This document shows positions 44,190 to 53,640 of a stretch of DNA of 64,000 nt, one piece after another. The notes under the pieces are model-generated. The model worked only from the letters and a program-made list of their open reading frames with translations. It ran no database searches and was not told where the DNA came from. Made by a program: the position numbers and the translations under genes. How positions within the stretch are numbered: the first letter of the stretch is position 1; each line of letters opens with the position of its first letter. The DNA is from Pseudomonadota bacterium (GTDB lineage: Bacteria; Myxococcota_A; UBA796; SXON01), in the NCBI GenBank assembly GCA_030685065.1, contig JAUXQH010000070.1, positions 32,257 through 96,256 on the forward strand, read 5' to 3'.

Positions 44190-44323
44190 CGGGTCAATGT
44201 GCCATGGGGCCGCGAACGAAGCAAACGGGCGCGCGGAGCGGATCGACCGGTCGGGGTGTTTGGGGTACACTGCGGCGCCCTCGGGTGCCCGCCGCTCGGG
44301 TAACCCCTCGGCCTCGGAGTCCC

Positions 44324-47305
44324 ATGCGCCGCTTCCCGCTCCTGTTGACGCTCGCTCTCCTTCCCTTCGTGGCCTCGGCCGACAGCCCGCCGCGCGCGAA
44401 GATGGAGGTCAAGTACAAGCAGTACGACGTGAAGATGCGGGACTTCAACTTCCCTTCCGGCCTGCGGATCATCTTCCAGGAAGACCACAGCCAGCCGATC
44501 GTGTCGATCACCTCCGTCATCGATCGCGGCAGCACGTCCGATCCCGAGGGGCTCGAGGGCATCGCCCACTTGTGCGAGCACATGTGGTTCCGCTCGAAGC
44601 AGAAGGACGCGGACGGCAAGCAGCTCCCCAAGGTGTGGGACCTGTTGCGCGAGATGGGGGCGAACCTCAACGCCTCCACGGCGGACGACTGGACCAACTA
44701 CATGACGGTCGCGCCGATCGACAAGATCATCCCGCTGCTCCGCCTCGAGTCCATCCGCATGAAGAGCGCGGGGGAGGGCGTCGAGAACGACGTGCTGCTG
44801 ACCGAGCGCGAGGTCGTCCGCAACGAGCTCCGCATGCGCTACGAGAACGCGATCGGCGCGGCCTTCGGCTACATGATGGTCAAGTTGTTCCCGTCCAACC
44901 ACGTGTATGGGCGTACGGCCTACGCGGGCATCGGCAACAACGACTCGCTCAACGCGATCACGCTCCCGGACGTACAGAAGTTCTTCAAGGACAACTACGG
45001 GCCGGCGAACACCACGATCGTCGTCGTCGGTGACTTCAAGCTCGAGGACACCGGCAAGTTCCTCGACGAGTTCGCGCTCGAACAGCTCACCGATCCCGCG
45101 CACCCGACGGACGAGATCAAGCTCGTCGAGCCCAAGGCGCGCGTCGCCGCGACCTCGGCCGAGCCGCCCGCCCCGCCCTCGCCGCTGCTCGTCAAGGGCG
45201 ACATCGCGGGCCTCACCACCGAGCACGGCGCGGTCGAGAAGCCCACGCTCGTCCTCGGGTGGACCCTCCCCGGCGGCTACCGCGACTACGAGCCGATGAT
45301 GCAGATGGCGGCGATCCAGCTGCAGATCGCCATCCGCCAGGAGATGAACCCGAGCTGGGACTACAAGCAGGACCACTCGGAGATCGAGAGCCTCGGCTGC
45401 TTCGTCCAGCCCCAGAAGGAAGCCTCGATCGCGTGGTGCTTCGTCGAGATCGCGGACGAGAAGGACGCGGTCCGCCTCGCCGAGCGCGCGCTCGACGGCC
45501 TCTACCGCGTGTGGAGCGCCGACGAGTACTACCGCGCGTTCCAGGAGTACCTGTTCAGCTACAGCAAGACGCAGCAGCTCGCCGCCGTGTTCCAGAGCGT
45601 GGACCTCGTGTCCTCCATCGGCAACGGGCGCGCGGCCGACACCGCGAACTTCGTGCACTACACGGGTGACCCCCTCTACTACTCCCGCCAGTTCGAGTGG
45701 ATCAACAAGATCTCCGCCGACCAGGCCCGCAAGCTCGCGGAGAAGTACCTCAACCGCAGCCGCGCGTCGGCCGTGTTGATGCTTCCCTACGAGGAAGGGG
45801 ACCTCGCGATGGACACCTCGGACGCGCAGTACCGCGGCGCCCGCCGCGAAGACGTGCTCGATTCGATGATGACCGAATCGCAGCTCTCCCCGGCGTTCAT
45901 CGAGCGCGCGGTGATCCCGCCCGACGTGGCGAAGCTCCGCGAGTCCACCCTCCCGAGCGGCGTGAAGCTCGTCTCCATGGCCCACTCGGACGCCCCGCTC
46001 GTCGAGGTTCGCCTCAGCTTCGGCGGCGGCCAGGACAGCACGGATGACGGCGCGGCGACCTTCGCCTCCCAGATGTGGAAGAACGAGAGCGTGGTCGACG
46101 CCCTGCGGATCGTCGGGTTCGACGCCTTCTCGGTGGGCGGCCTCACCACCCAGTTCGAGATCGCGGCGTCGGCCGGCAACCTCGAAGACGCGCTGTTCGT
46201 CCTGCGTGACCGCATCGACAACCTCAAGCCCTACACCGATGGCCGCATGGACTGGGTGAAGGACCAGGAGGGCAACATCCTCTCCTGGATGAAGGACCCC
46301 GCGGAGTGGGCAACGCGCACGGCCCTCGAGCGGGTGCTCCCGAATCACCCGTATTCGCGGTGGTTCAACCACTCGGACTTCGCGACGATGAACAAGTGGA
46401 GCACCTCGGTGTCGCAGGACGTGTTCAGCCACGTGCTTCGCCCGCAGAACGCCACGCTCTTCATCATCGGCAACGCGTCTCCGGAAGAGGCGAGCCAGGC
46501 CGCCAACACGTACTTCGGCGCGTGGGAGGGCTGGGGCAAGGCCCCGACCGACGGCAAGACCCTCCGCACGTCCTACCCGGCCGCCACCGAGCCGCCGGCC
46601 CGCCAGATCCTGTTGTTCAACAAGGACAACTCGAGCCAGACCAACGTGTCCTACACGTGCCAGCTCGGCGTCGTGGACGACAAGAACGTCGCCGCCGCGC
46701 AGCTCCTCGGTGACGCCCTCTCCGAGGACACCTGGCTCGCCCTCCGCGAGCAGACCGGCTCCTCCTACGGCGCCTACGCGTCCTCCTCCTACCTCCGCGG
46801 CGGGGTCGCGTTCCTGAACATGGCGAGCCTCGTGCAGAACGACGCCTCGCCCCTCGCGGCCAAGGTGTTCCTCGAGCTCGGCGAGAAGGCCAAGGCCGGC
46901 AAGATCTCCCCGAAGACCCTCTCGGTCGTGAAGTACAACCGCGCCCAGGGCTACGTGGCCGGCCACCAGTCGACCGCGCAGATGATGAACCGGATCGCGA
47001 GCACGTTCGACCTCGGCTGGGGCTCGGACTTCTTCAAGACCTACGCGAAGCAGCTCGCCAACGTGACGATCGAGCAGATCACGCCCCTGATGGATCGCTG
47101 CGTCGGCCACGAGATCGTCTCCGTCGTCGGCCCGGTGGACACCATCAAGCCGCTCTTCGACAAGGCCGGCATGAAGTACGAGGTGTTCGACTGGAAGCAG
47201 GCGAAGCTCGACTACGCCACGAAGCACGGCCTGAAGGACGTGCTCAAGGCCGACGAGAAGAAGAAGAAGGAAGAGGCGAAGAAGAAGGACGAGAAGAAGA
47301 AGTAG
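44324..47305 (+). CDS. M16 family metallopeptidase (two-domain)
   Basis: The 993-residue protein has a signal peptide (MRRFPLLLTLALLPFVASAD) and the inverted zinc motif H82-L-C-E85-H86, with the distal Glu in LTEREVVRNELR about 76 residues later, all intact. A second M16-type half begins near residue 540 (TLPSGVKLVSMAHSDAPL) without a metal motif. That is the usual pitrilysin layout of one active and one inactive half in one chain. It should act in the periplasm on peptides. The C-terminus is an unusual Lys/Glu tail (KKKKEEAKKKDEKKK). It is divergent from the ExbB operon. Confidence 0.93.
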   Translation: MRRFPLLLTLALLPFVASADSPPRAKMEVKYKQYDVKMRDFNFPSGLRIIFQEDHSQPIVSITSVIDRGSTSDPEGLEGIAHLCEHMWFRSKQKDADGKQLPKVWDLLREMGANLNASTADDWTNYMTVAPIDKIIPLLRLESIRMKSAGEGVENDVLLTEREVVRNELRMRYENAIGAAFGYMMVKLFPSNHVYGRTAYAGIGNNDSLNAITLPDVQKFFKDNYGPANTTIVVVGDFKLEDTGKFLDEFALEQLTDPAHPTDEIKLVEPKARVAATSAEPPAPPSPLLVKGDIAGLTTEHGAVEKPTLVLGWTLPGGYRDYEPMMQMAAIQLQIAIRQEMNPSWDYKQDHSEIESLGCFVQPQKEASIAWCFVEIADEKDAVRLAERALDGLYRVWSADEYYRAFQEYLFSYSKTQQLAAVFQSVDLVSSIGNGRAADTANFVHYTGDPLYYSRQFEWINKISADQARKLAEKYLNRSRASAVLMLPYEEGDLAMDTSDAQYRGARREDVLDSMMTESQLSPAFIERAVIPPDVAKLRESTLPSGVKLVSMAHSDAPLVEVRLSFGGGQDSTDDGAATFASQMWKNESVVDALRIVGFDAFSVGGLTTQFEIAASAGNLEDALFVLRDRIDNLKPYTDGRMDWVKDQEGNILSWMKDPAEWATRTALERVLPNHPYSRWFNHSDFATMNKWSTSVSQDVFSHVLRPQNATLFIIGNASPEEASQAANTYFGAWEGWGKAPTDGKTLRTSYPAATEPPARQILLFNKDNSSQTNVSYTCQLGVVDDKNVAAAQLLGDALSEDTWLALREQTGSSYGAYASSSYLRGGVAFLNMASLVQNDASPLAAKVFLELGEKAKAGKISPKTLSVVKYNRAQGYVAGHQSTAQMMNRIASTFDLGWGSDFFKTYAKQLANVTIEQITPLMDRCVGHEIVSVVGPVDTIKPLFDKAGMKYEVFDWKQAKLDYATKHGLKDVLKADEKKKKEEAKKKDEKKK

Positions 47306-47323
47306 GCCTTCTCGGCCGCTCCT

Positions 47324-47355
47324 GGTGAGGTCGTCGCATCCGCGGTGACCTCACC
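47324..47355 (+). terminator. 9-bp hairpin after the M16 peptidase gene
   Basis: Arms ggtgaggtc and gacctcacc match perfectly with a 14-nt loop, 19 bp past the stop codon and just before plsC. It could end the peptidase transcript or separate the two genes. Confidence 0.45.
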
Positions 47356-47383
47356 GTGACAGCAGAAGACTATTCTCCGGGGG

Positions 47384-48163
47384 ATGCCGCTCTCTCGCCT
47401 TTCGAGTGCCCTCCGCCTCACGGTGGGGTTCGCGTTCATGGCCCTCTCCGTGGCCGTCTTCGCCTTCCTCGTCCTGGTCTTCCTGCCGAGCCGCAGCTTG
47501 CGGATCAAGACCTGCAACGTGTTCGGGCACATCACCGGGCGCGTTTGTCTCTGGCTGGCCGGGGCGAGCGTGCCGGACGGCATCGCCGAAGAGGTCCGGG
47601 TCACCCACCCGGCGATCTACATCTCGAACCACACGTCGATGCTCGACATCTTCATCGGCATCTGGCTCGCGCCGATCGGCACGGTGGGCGTCGCCAAGAA
47701 GCAGGTCGTGTACTACCCCTTCTTCGGGCAGCTGTACGCGATCTCCGGGCACATCCTGCTCGACCGCTCGAACACCGCCTCCGCCATCGAGTCGCTGAAA
47801 AAGACGGGTGAGATCCTGAAGAAGTACAGGATTGGCGTCTGGATCTGGCCCGAGGGCACCCGCGCGAAGGACGGCCGCCTGCGCCCCTTCAAGAAGGGCT
47901 TCGGACACATGGCGATCGCGACGCGCCTGCCGATCGTGCCGGTGGTGGTGAGCGGCGCGCACAAGGCGATGCAGAAGAACTCGCTGCTCATTCGCCCGAC
48001 GACGCTGGGGCTGCGCGCGCTCCCGGCGATCCCGACGGACGACTGGACGCTCGAGAACCTCGACGAGAAGATCGCCCAGGTCTATGCCGCGTTCGACGCA
48101 GCCCTCCCGGAGGACCAGAAGGCGTTGCCGTTACCGGGGGCGGACAGGGCGACCGCTACGTAG
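47384..48163 (+). CDS. plsC: 1-acyl-sn-glycerol-3-phosphate acyltransferase
   Basis: The 259-residue acyltransferase has an N-terminal membrane stretch (residues 12-35), the catalytic SNHTSMLD (H83-x4-D88) and the phosphate-binding PEGTRAKDG (from 156), followed by GFGHMAIATRLPIVPVVVSG. These blocks define PlsC, which adds the second acyl chain to lysophosphatidate in phospholipid synthesis at the inner membrane. Length is typical. It follows the M16 gene on the same strand and converges with the FabH-like gene. Confidence 0.92.
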   Translation: MPLSRLSSALRLTVGFAFMALSVAVFAFLVLVFLPSRSLRIKTCNVFGHITGRVCLWLAGASVPDGIAEEVRVTHPAIYISNHTSMLDIFIGIWLAPIGTVGVAKKQVVYYPFFGQLYAISGHILLDRSNTASAIESLKKTGEILKKYRIGVWIWPEGTRAKDGRLRPFKKGFGHMAIATRLPIVPVVVSGAHKAMQKNSLLIRPTTLGLRALPAIPTDDWTLENLDEKIAQVYAAFDAALPEDQKALPLPGADRATAT

Positions 48164-48196
48164 GAGCGTTCGGAGGGGACGGCCCGCACGGACCCG

Positions 48197-49246
48197 TCAG
48201 CCCGGCCCGCCTTCCCACTCGACCGCGAGGCTCGCCAACACGAACCCGCTCGCGGCCGAGGTCATTACCAGCTTGCTGCCCGGGCGGATGCGCCCGTTGT
48301 CGAGCGCGTGGCGGAGGGCCAGGAGGACGGAGCTCTCCGCGCAGTTGCCGTAGAGGCTGTGCAGGGCCGGCATGATGTGGGGATCCACCTCGAGCGCGCC
48401 CGCGATCGCGCGGAGCACGCTGTTGGAGGGCTGGTGGGTCACGAACAGGTCTACGTCGTTCACGGCCCAGCCCACGCGATCGCACAGGCGATGAACGTGC
48501 GCGGGGATGTGGCGGGCCAGGGCGAAGATCGCGGGGCCGTCGCTCACGAAGTGCCCGTGGATCGAGGCGCGGCAGAGCTCGTGGTGGGCCGACATGCCCT
48601 CGCCGAGCATCCCGCGGATGCGGCCGCCGCCGCCCGCCGGCTGGGTGCGCGAGACGACCATCGCCGTCGACGCGTTGCCGAGCGTGAGCCCGGCGCCGAG
48701 CATGGCGACCTCGTCCGGGGTCTGGAGGCCGTAGTTCACGAAGCCCGGCGGGGTCATCGACGAGGTGCACACCAGGCCGGTGCGGAGCGTGTCATCGACC
48801 GCGGACCGGGCCACGAAGTCCTGCACGGCGAGAAGGCTGCCCGCGCAGGCGGCGGTGACGTCGAGGGCGAGGGCGCGGTTGGCGCCCAGCATCCACGCGA
48901 CCTCCGAGGCGGTGGAGGGCTCGAAGTACTCGCGGGCGAGGGAGCCGTAGAGGACCAGATCGAGGTCATCGGCGGAGAGGCCGTCCTCGGCGAGCGCCAC
49001 GCGGGCGGCGGTGGCGGCGTGCCCGGCGAGCGGGAGGGGGTTGGCCTCCCAGTGCCGGCGGTCGGTCCCGCACGCGCGCAGCAGCGAGCGGATGCGCCGG
49101 TTCACGGGGCCCCAGGCCTCCTCGGTGCCGCGGAACTCGGCGCGGACCAGGCGGAGCACGTCGTCGTTGGTGCGGACGATCTCGGGGAGCCGCACCGCCG
49201 GAGGCGAGAGCCAGACCGGAGGCAGGCGCGACGACGACTGGGTCAT
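48197..49246 (-). CDS. 3-oxoacyl-ACP synthase III (FabH)-like condensing enzyme
   Basis: The 349-residue thiolase-fold enzyme has the Cys-His-Asn triad of FabH: Cys134 in DVTAACAGSLL, His271 in VTHQPSNS and Asn301 in LYGNCAESS. The substrate-facing N-terminus is longer and more polar than in housekeeping FabH, so it may act in a secondary pathway. Start at 49246 overlaps the upstream lipoprotein stop by 4 bp (ATGA), which ties it to two lipoprotein genes rather than to a fatty-acid cluster. Confidence 0.85.
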   Translation of the reverse strand: MTQSSSRLPPVWLSPPAVRLPEIVRTNDDVLRLVRAEFRGTEEAWGPVNRRIRSLLRACGTDRRHWEANPLPLAGHAATAARVALAEDGLSADDLDLVLYGSLAREYFEPSTASEVAWMLGANRALALDVTAACAGSLLAVQDFVARSAVDDTLRTGLVCTSSMTPPGFVNYGLQTPDEVAMLGAGLTLGNASTAMVVSRTQPAGGGGRIRGMLGEGMSAHHELCRASIHGHFVSDGPAIFALARHIPAHVHRLCDRVGWAVNDVDLFVTHQPSNSVLRAIAGALEVDPHIMPALHSLYGNCAESSVLLALRHALDNGRIRPGSKLVMTSAASGFVLASLAVEWEGGPG

Positions 49247-50235
49247 TCGCCGCCAGCCTCCGCGCCCACCTGCACCACGGTGAGGAACGGGGGCGCGGGG
49301 TTCGTGCACACCGTCGTGCACCGGAGCGCGACGAGCCAGAGGGAGTCGGCGCCGAAGCCGGAGAACGCGACGCCGTCGGCGTTCGTCGCCATCGACAGGT
49401 CGGCCGTGTAATCGGCCACGTCGTACACGTCCGCCGTGTACATCTCGTCGGCGATGAGCTCGATGTCGATGAAGTTGGCCTCGAGGTCGTCGAGGGTGCG
49501 GCCGTCGTATCGCGCGATCATGAGCTGATCGAGATCGGTCAGGTCGAGGTCGCCGCCGCCGGCGTGCGTGTCGAGCGCGGACCAGTTGGCGACGTAGGGC
49601 GCGTGCTCCTCGGCGAGGGTGAACCCCGTGAGGGATTGGAGGTCCGCCTGGAAATCGAGCGTCGCGCTGGCGGAGTCGAGGAGGAACGTGTGGTTCGTGC
49701 TCTCCTCCGTGGGGCGCATGAAGCCGAGCATCCGGTTCTCGTTCACCCCGGTGGTGGCGCGCACGAGCCAGGTGCCGCTGCCGTCCGTGAAGTCTTCCTC
49801 GGGGACGATCGGCGTGGCCGGCGGGAACACGAACTCGGACAGCAGGGCGCTCGTCGCGTCGGCGGGGTCGTTGTCGAACTGGATGTAGGGCCCGACATCC
49901 TGCTGGAGCAGCGTGTCGGTCACGATGGCGGCGACCACCTCGTCCTCCGTCAGGGTGGGGAATTGCACCACCCAGATGAGGTCTACGTCGGTGACCGGAT
50001 CGATCGGATGGCCGAGCAGGTCCGTCGTGAGGCCCGACCAGTCGAAGGTCACCTCCTGGCGGAGCTGGACCTCTTGGGCGACCACCGCGAGGTCACTGAT
50101 GTAGCTGTAATTGTTCGCGTCAGTGAACGTGAACTGGCCGTCGAACGGGGCCACACCGGTGTCGTCGGCCTTCGGCGCGGTGCAGGCGAGCAGGAGGAGC
50201 GGGGCGAGCCGGCCCGCGGTGGAAGCGAGAGTCAT
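49243..50235 (-). CDS. Hypothetical lipoprotein
   Basis: From MTLASTAGRLAPLLLLAC (330 residues, lipobox LLAC) the protein has an acidic, probably beta-rich body with no known domain; recognisable pieces are DVDLIWVVQFPTLTEDEVV and GGDLDLTDLDQLMIARYD. It is translationally coupled at both ends: its ATG overlaps the stop of the arylsulfotransferase-like gene and its stop overlaps the FabH-like start. A binding or scaffold role at the cell surface is the most that can be inferred. Confidence 0.7.
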   Translation of the reverse strand: MTLASTAGRLAPLLLLACTAPKADDTGVAPFDGQFTFTDANNYSYISDLAVVAQEVQLRQEVTFDWSGLTTDLLGHPIDPVTDVDLIWVVQFPTLTEDEVVAAIVTDTLLQQDVGPYIQFDNDPADATSALLSEFVFPPATPIVPEEDFTDGSGTWLVRATTGVNENRMLGFMRPTEESTNHTFLLDSASATLDFQADLQSLTGFTLAEEHAPYVANWSALDTHAGGGDLDLTDLDQLMIARYDGRTLDDLEANFIDIELIADEMYTADVYDVADYTADLSMATNADGVAFSGFGADSLWLVALRCTTVCTNPAPPFLTVVQVGAEAGGE

Positions 50236-51611
50236 GGGGCGACGCCTCCGAGCGCATCGATGTGGTGGGTGAAGCCGATGGCGGAGCCGATCCCGAGGCT
50301 CACCTGGAACGCCATCTCGCCGGAGGGCGTGACCTCCGTGATCATGCCGCCGCTGCCCCACGCGATCAGCGTGTTGCCGTTGTCCAGCCGCTCGACATCC
50401 CCGAGGAGGTAGGAGGAGATCTCCTTGTCGAAGTCGTACGACCAGACCGGCGTGAAGGTCTTCGCGTCCTTGTCCATGCTGTACTCGACGGCCTCGGAGT
50501 AGGCGCCGCGAATGTCCACGTCCCCGTTGTCGAAGAGGATGAAGTGGTCCTCGTCGACCAGCTCTGGAGAGTGCTGGCCCACGAACGCGCGCCCTTCGGT
50601 CTGCGTCCAGTCGCTGCCGACGCCGCCGACCTGCCAGATGGTCTCGCCGGTGGCGCGCTCGACCTTGACGAACGCGTTTTCCTTGCGGACGGACAGGGCG
50701 TAGTGGCCATCATCGAACTTGAGGCTGTTGCTGTGCGTCCAGTCGAGGCCCTGGGGGTAGAAGTCGTTGTCGACCGCCGGATCCACGTCGACCGCGAAGT
50801 GATCCCAGGTGCTCCAGACCCAGGTGGACTCCGAGCCGTCGACCGCGCCCTCGGGCACCTCTACGATGGAGTCCCCCACGACCTGCCGCTCGTGCCCCTC
50901 GTCGTCGATCCAAGGGCGGATGTCCGCGGCGATGTACGCGAAGGCGCCGCCCTCGGGCAGGCCCACGAAGTCATGGTGGCCCCACTCGGTGCGGGTCTCC
51001 GAGAGGAGCTCGCCGTCGAGCCGCACCTTGCGGATCGCCCCGATGTCGACGCCGAAGTTGAGGCTCGCGACGTTGTAGAGGACGGACGTGCCGTCGGGCG
51101 AGAGGCGGACCTGGGCGATCACGCTCTCGTCGGGCGCCTGCGCCCACCACACGGGCTCTCCGTCGGTGTCGAAGATGATGACCCACGAGGGGTCCCCGAG
51201 GGAGGTGGTGAGCGTGTAGCCGGGCTGGGCGAGCGTGGCGTCGTAGCTGCCCGCGGTGACCTGCGGGAGCTCCTGGGGCGAGACGCCCGTTTCGAGCTCC
51301 ATCACGGCGCTGACGAGCCGCTCCCCGCCGACCTCCGACACGGCTTGCCAGTACCAGGTGCTGCGGGGCGTCAGGCCGGCCAGGAGCACCGCGTGCGCGG
51401 TGGACTCGGCCGTGCTCGCGACGGTGGACCGGCCGAGATCGGGCGTGGACCCGTATTCGACCCAGGAGGTACCGGCGGCCTCGGTTTCCCACGTCACCCA
51501 GGCGACGGTCGGGATGTCCTCCTCGAGGACGGCTTGGGCCACGAAGTCCTCGCCTGCGGGTGCGTCGGAGTCCTTGCAGGCGAGGAGAGCGAGCAACAAC
51601 AGCGGAGACAT
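50232..51611 (-). CDS. Arylsulfotransferase (ASST)-like lipoprotein
   Basis: From MSPLLLLALLAC the protein has 459 residues: a lipobox, a fibronectin III-like domain (TVAWVTWETEAAGTSWVEYG) and a six-bladed-propeller-like domain. The latter has motifs of arylsulfate sulfotransferase and its relatives: EWGHHDFVGLPEG, GLDWTHSNSL, GQHSPELVDEDHFILFDNGD and ERLDNGNTLIAW. Enzyme members move sulfate between phenols through a His; whether that catalytic His exists here is not settled. It heads the operon with a lipoprotein and the FabH-like enzyme. Confidence 0.78.
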   Translation of the reverse strand: MSPLLLLALLACKDSDAPAGEDFVAQAVLEEDIPTVAWVTWETEAAGTSWVEYGSTPDLGRSTVASTAESTAHAVLLAGLTPRSTWYWQAVSEVGGERLVSAVMELETGVSPQELPQVTAGSYDATLAQPGYTLTTSLGDPSWVIIFDTDGEPVWWAQAPDESVIAQVRLSPDGTSVLYNVASLNFGVDIGAIRKVRLDGELLSETRTEWGHHDFVGLPEGGAFAYIAADIRPWIDDEGHERQVVGDSIVEVPEGAVDGSESTWVWSTWDHFAVDVDPAVDNDFYPQGLDWTHSNSLKFDDGHYALSVRKENAFVKVERATGETIWQVGGVGSDWTQTEGRAFVGQHSPELVDEDHFILFDNGDVDIRGAYSEAVEYSMDKDAKTFTPVWSYDFDKEISSYLLGDVERLDNGNTLIAWGSGGMITEVTPSGEMAFQVSLGIGSAIGFTHHIDALGGVAP

Positions 51612-51720
51612 CGCGTCCTCGGGGCCCCTGGTTGAGGCACCGACGAGTGTAGCCCGGCGGGCGCCGCCCCCGCATGCCCTTCCCGTCAAGGGCTTCGCAG
51701 CATCGTCCTCCGCGGGCCCG

Positions 51721-51840
51721 TCAGAGCACGCCCATCATGTAGCGGAGGTGCCCGATCCAGATCACCCCCAGGATCAGCATCAAGGTGGCGGCGAGGAAGA
51801 GCATCATCGCGACGTTGGTCGACAGCTGGTCGGTGGTCAC
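51721..51840 (-). CDS. Small membrane protein, 39 residues
   Basis: A GTG at 51840, preceded by CAGGAG six bases upstream, opens a 39-codon frame ending in TGA at 51721. The product MTTDQLSTNVAMMLFLAATL continues as LMLILGVIWIGHLRYMMGVL, one clean membrane span with a short polar N-terminus. It is flanked by 109 bp and 87 bp of intergenic sequence. The good ribosome-binding site and the well-formed span make it likely real; function unknown. Confidence 0.65.
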   Translation of the reverse strand: MTTDQLSTNVAMMLFLAATLMLILGVIWIGHLRYMMGVL

Positions 51841-51927
51841 GGAGGACTCCTGCGAGCGCGCTCGCTCCCCTCTGGTGGGGGCGGCGCCGCCGAGGGCGAG
51901 CGCGGATCGGCGGCGCGGTGGGCCGGG

Positions 51928-53613
51928 CTACGCTCCGGGGAGGGGCGCGACGAGCGCGGCGATCCGCGGCGCGAGCCCCGCGTCTTCGAGGGGATCCCAG
52001 CCGCGACGCGAGGTGACGAGCAGGTGGTCGATGACGACGGGCAGCAGGGGATCGGACCCCGGCGTCCGCGCTTCGGCGGCGAGCGCGGCGGCCTGCGCGA
52101 CCGGGCGCAGCTCCTCGACCAGGTCGCGGACGTGCGCCGCGGCATCGGCCTCGGGCAGCGCCAGCAGACGCTCCCAGCGGGCGCGCGCCTCGGCGATCCG
52201 CTCGGGGAGGCCCCCTCCGGGCGCGGCGGTGCCGCCCGCGAGCGCCGCCAGCGCGTCGAACATCGGCTCGTGCAGCCGCAGCTTCTTCGCATCGCGGAGG
52301 ATCTGGGCGCACAGGACGCCGTGCCCGCCCTCCCACGCCTCGAGCACGAGGCTGTCGCGGAGGAGCCGCGGCAGCACCGAGAAGTCCTCGATCGCGCCGT
52401 TGCCGCCGAGGACCTCGATCGCGTCGCGCATGCCGGCGGGGCAGGTCTGCGCGGTCCAGATCTTGTTGAGGTTGACCAGCATGCGCCACGCCGGCTGCGA
52501 CGGCGCGGTGCCCATCGAGGCCGTGGCGGCGAGGTGAAAACTCATGCTCCTTGCTGCGTAGGCCTCGACCTTCAAGCGCGCGACGGTACGCGCGATGGAC
52601 GGAAAGGCGAGGATGGGCTGCCCGAAGGCGATGCGGGCGCGGGCGTAGCCGTCGGCCTCGCGCCAGGCGCGCTGGAGCAGGCCGGAGGCGCACACGGAGT
52701 TGTAGAGCCGGGAGGTGTTGAGCACGATCTCGACGGTGCGCCGGAAGTCGCCGACGGGCGTCGCGACCGCGCCGCGGAAGTCGACCTCGGCCGAGGCCAT
52801 CGAGCGGGTGCCGAGCTTGTACTTGAGACGGCGGATCTCGAAGTGGTTGACCGCGCCGTCGGCGAGCTTGCGGGGCACCACGAACGTGCGCAAGCCCACC
52901 GTGCCCCCCGGCGCGCCTTCGGGCCGGGCGGTGACGAGGAACAGGTCCGCGTCGATGACCGAGCAGAACCACTTCTCTCCGGTGACGACCCATCCCCCCG
53001 CCGACTCGGTCGCGACGAGGGCGTTGGTCCCCACGTCCGACCCGCCCTGCACCTCGGTGAGGAACTGGCTCGCGTGGAAGTGCGTGTCGTAGTCGGGATC
53101 GTAGAGGCGCTCGAGCCAGTCGGCGTGGGCGCCGGGCTCTGTCGAGGCGGCGGCCTGGAGGATCTTGATCATCCCGGCGGTGCACGCGAGCGGGCAGCAG
53201 TGGCCGCCTTCGCCGTCCTGCGCGAGCAGGTAGACGATGCCGAGCGTCTCCAGCTCACGACCCGGCGTGGCGTAGCGGCTCATGACCCCGCTGCGGTAGA
53301 CCGCGCGCCCGATCGCGTGGTAGTCGGGGTGGAACACCACTTCTTCGATGCGGTTTCCATGGCCGTCCCACCGCCGGAGCGCGGGCAGGTGCTCGTCGCG
53401 GTTCGTCTCGATCACCATCCGGTCGATCGGGCCGGCGCACGCTTCCGCGAAAGCCCGGAGCGCAGCGGTGTCGATCGGGTGGGGCGCGCCGGCGGGGCGG
53501 TGGTGCCGAAGGAGCGAGGCGAGGTGCGGATCGTCCTTCCACCAGGACGTGAGGGCGGCCCGCCAGGTGGCGAAGCTCTGACGCGCGGAGGCGGGGGCGG
53601 ACACGGTGGACAT
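51928..53613 (-). CDS. AidB-like acyl-CoA dehydrogenase
   Basis: The 561-residue flavoprotein has the acyl-CoA dehydrogenase core: FLTEVQGGSDVGTNALVATE and GEKWFCSVIDADLFLVTARP for substrate and FAD binding, then the C-terminal helical domain with RDAIEVLGGNGAIEDF and EAWEGGHGVLCAQ. It is longer than classical family members, with N- and C-terminal extensions as in AidB-type proteins, and RDSLVLEAWEG parallels their active-site end. The true substrate is unknown. It stands alone, divergent from the YdcF-like gene (27 bp apart). Confidence 0.88.
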   Translation of the reverse strand: MSTVSAPASARQSFATWRAALTSWWKDDPHLASLLRHHRPAGAPHPIDTAALRAFAEACAGPIDRMVIETNRDEHLPALRRWDGHGNRIEEVVFHPDYHAIGRAVYRSGVMSRYATPGRELETLGIVYLLAQDGEGGHCCPLACTAGMIKILQAAASTEPGAHADWLERLYDPDYDTHFHASQFLTEVQGGSDVGTNALVATESAGGWVVTGEKWFCSVIDADLFLVTARPEGAPGGTVGLRTFVVPRKLADGAVNHFEIRRLKYKLGTRSMASAEVDFRGAVATPVGDFRRTVEIVLNTSRLYNSVCASGLLQRAWREADGYARARIAFGQPILAFPSIARTVARLKVEAYAARSMSFHLAATASMGTAPSQPAWRMLVNLNKIWTAQTCPAGMRDAIEVLGGNGAIEDFSVLPRLLRDSLVLEAWEGGHGVLCAQILRDAKKLRLHEPMFDALAALAGGTAAPGGGLPERIAEARARWERLLALPEADAAAHVRDLVEELRPVAQAAALAAEARTPGSDPLLPVVIDHLLVTSRRGWDPLEDAGLAPRIAALVAPLPGA

Positions 53614-53640
53614 CCGGACGATGTATCCTCAGCCGCCCTC

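Noticed and set aside
44147..47227. 1026-codon minus-strand frame opposite the M16 peptidase
   Set aside because: Antisense shadow of a peptidase with an intact zinc site; no motif, no signal, and its own upstream end overlaps other genes.
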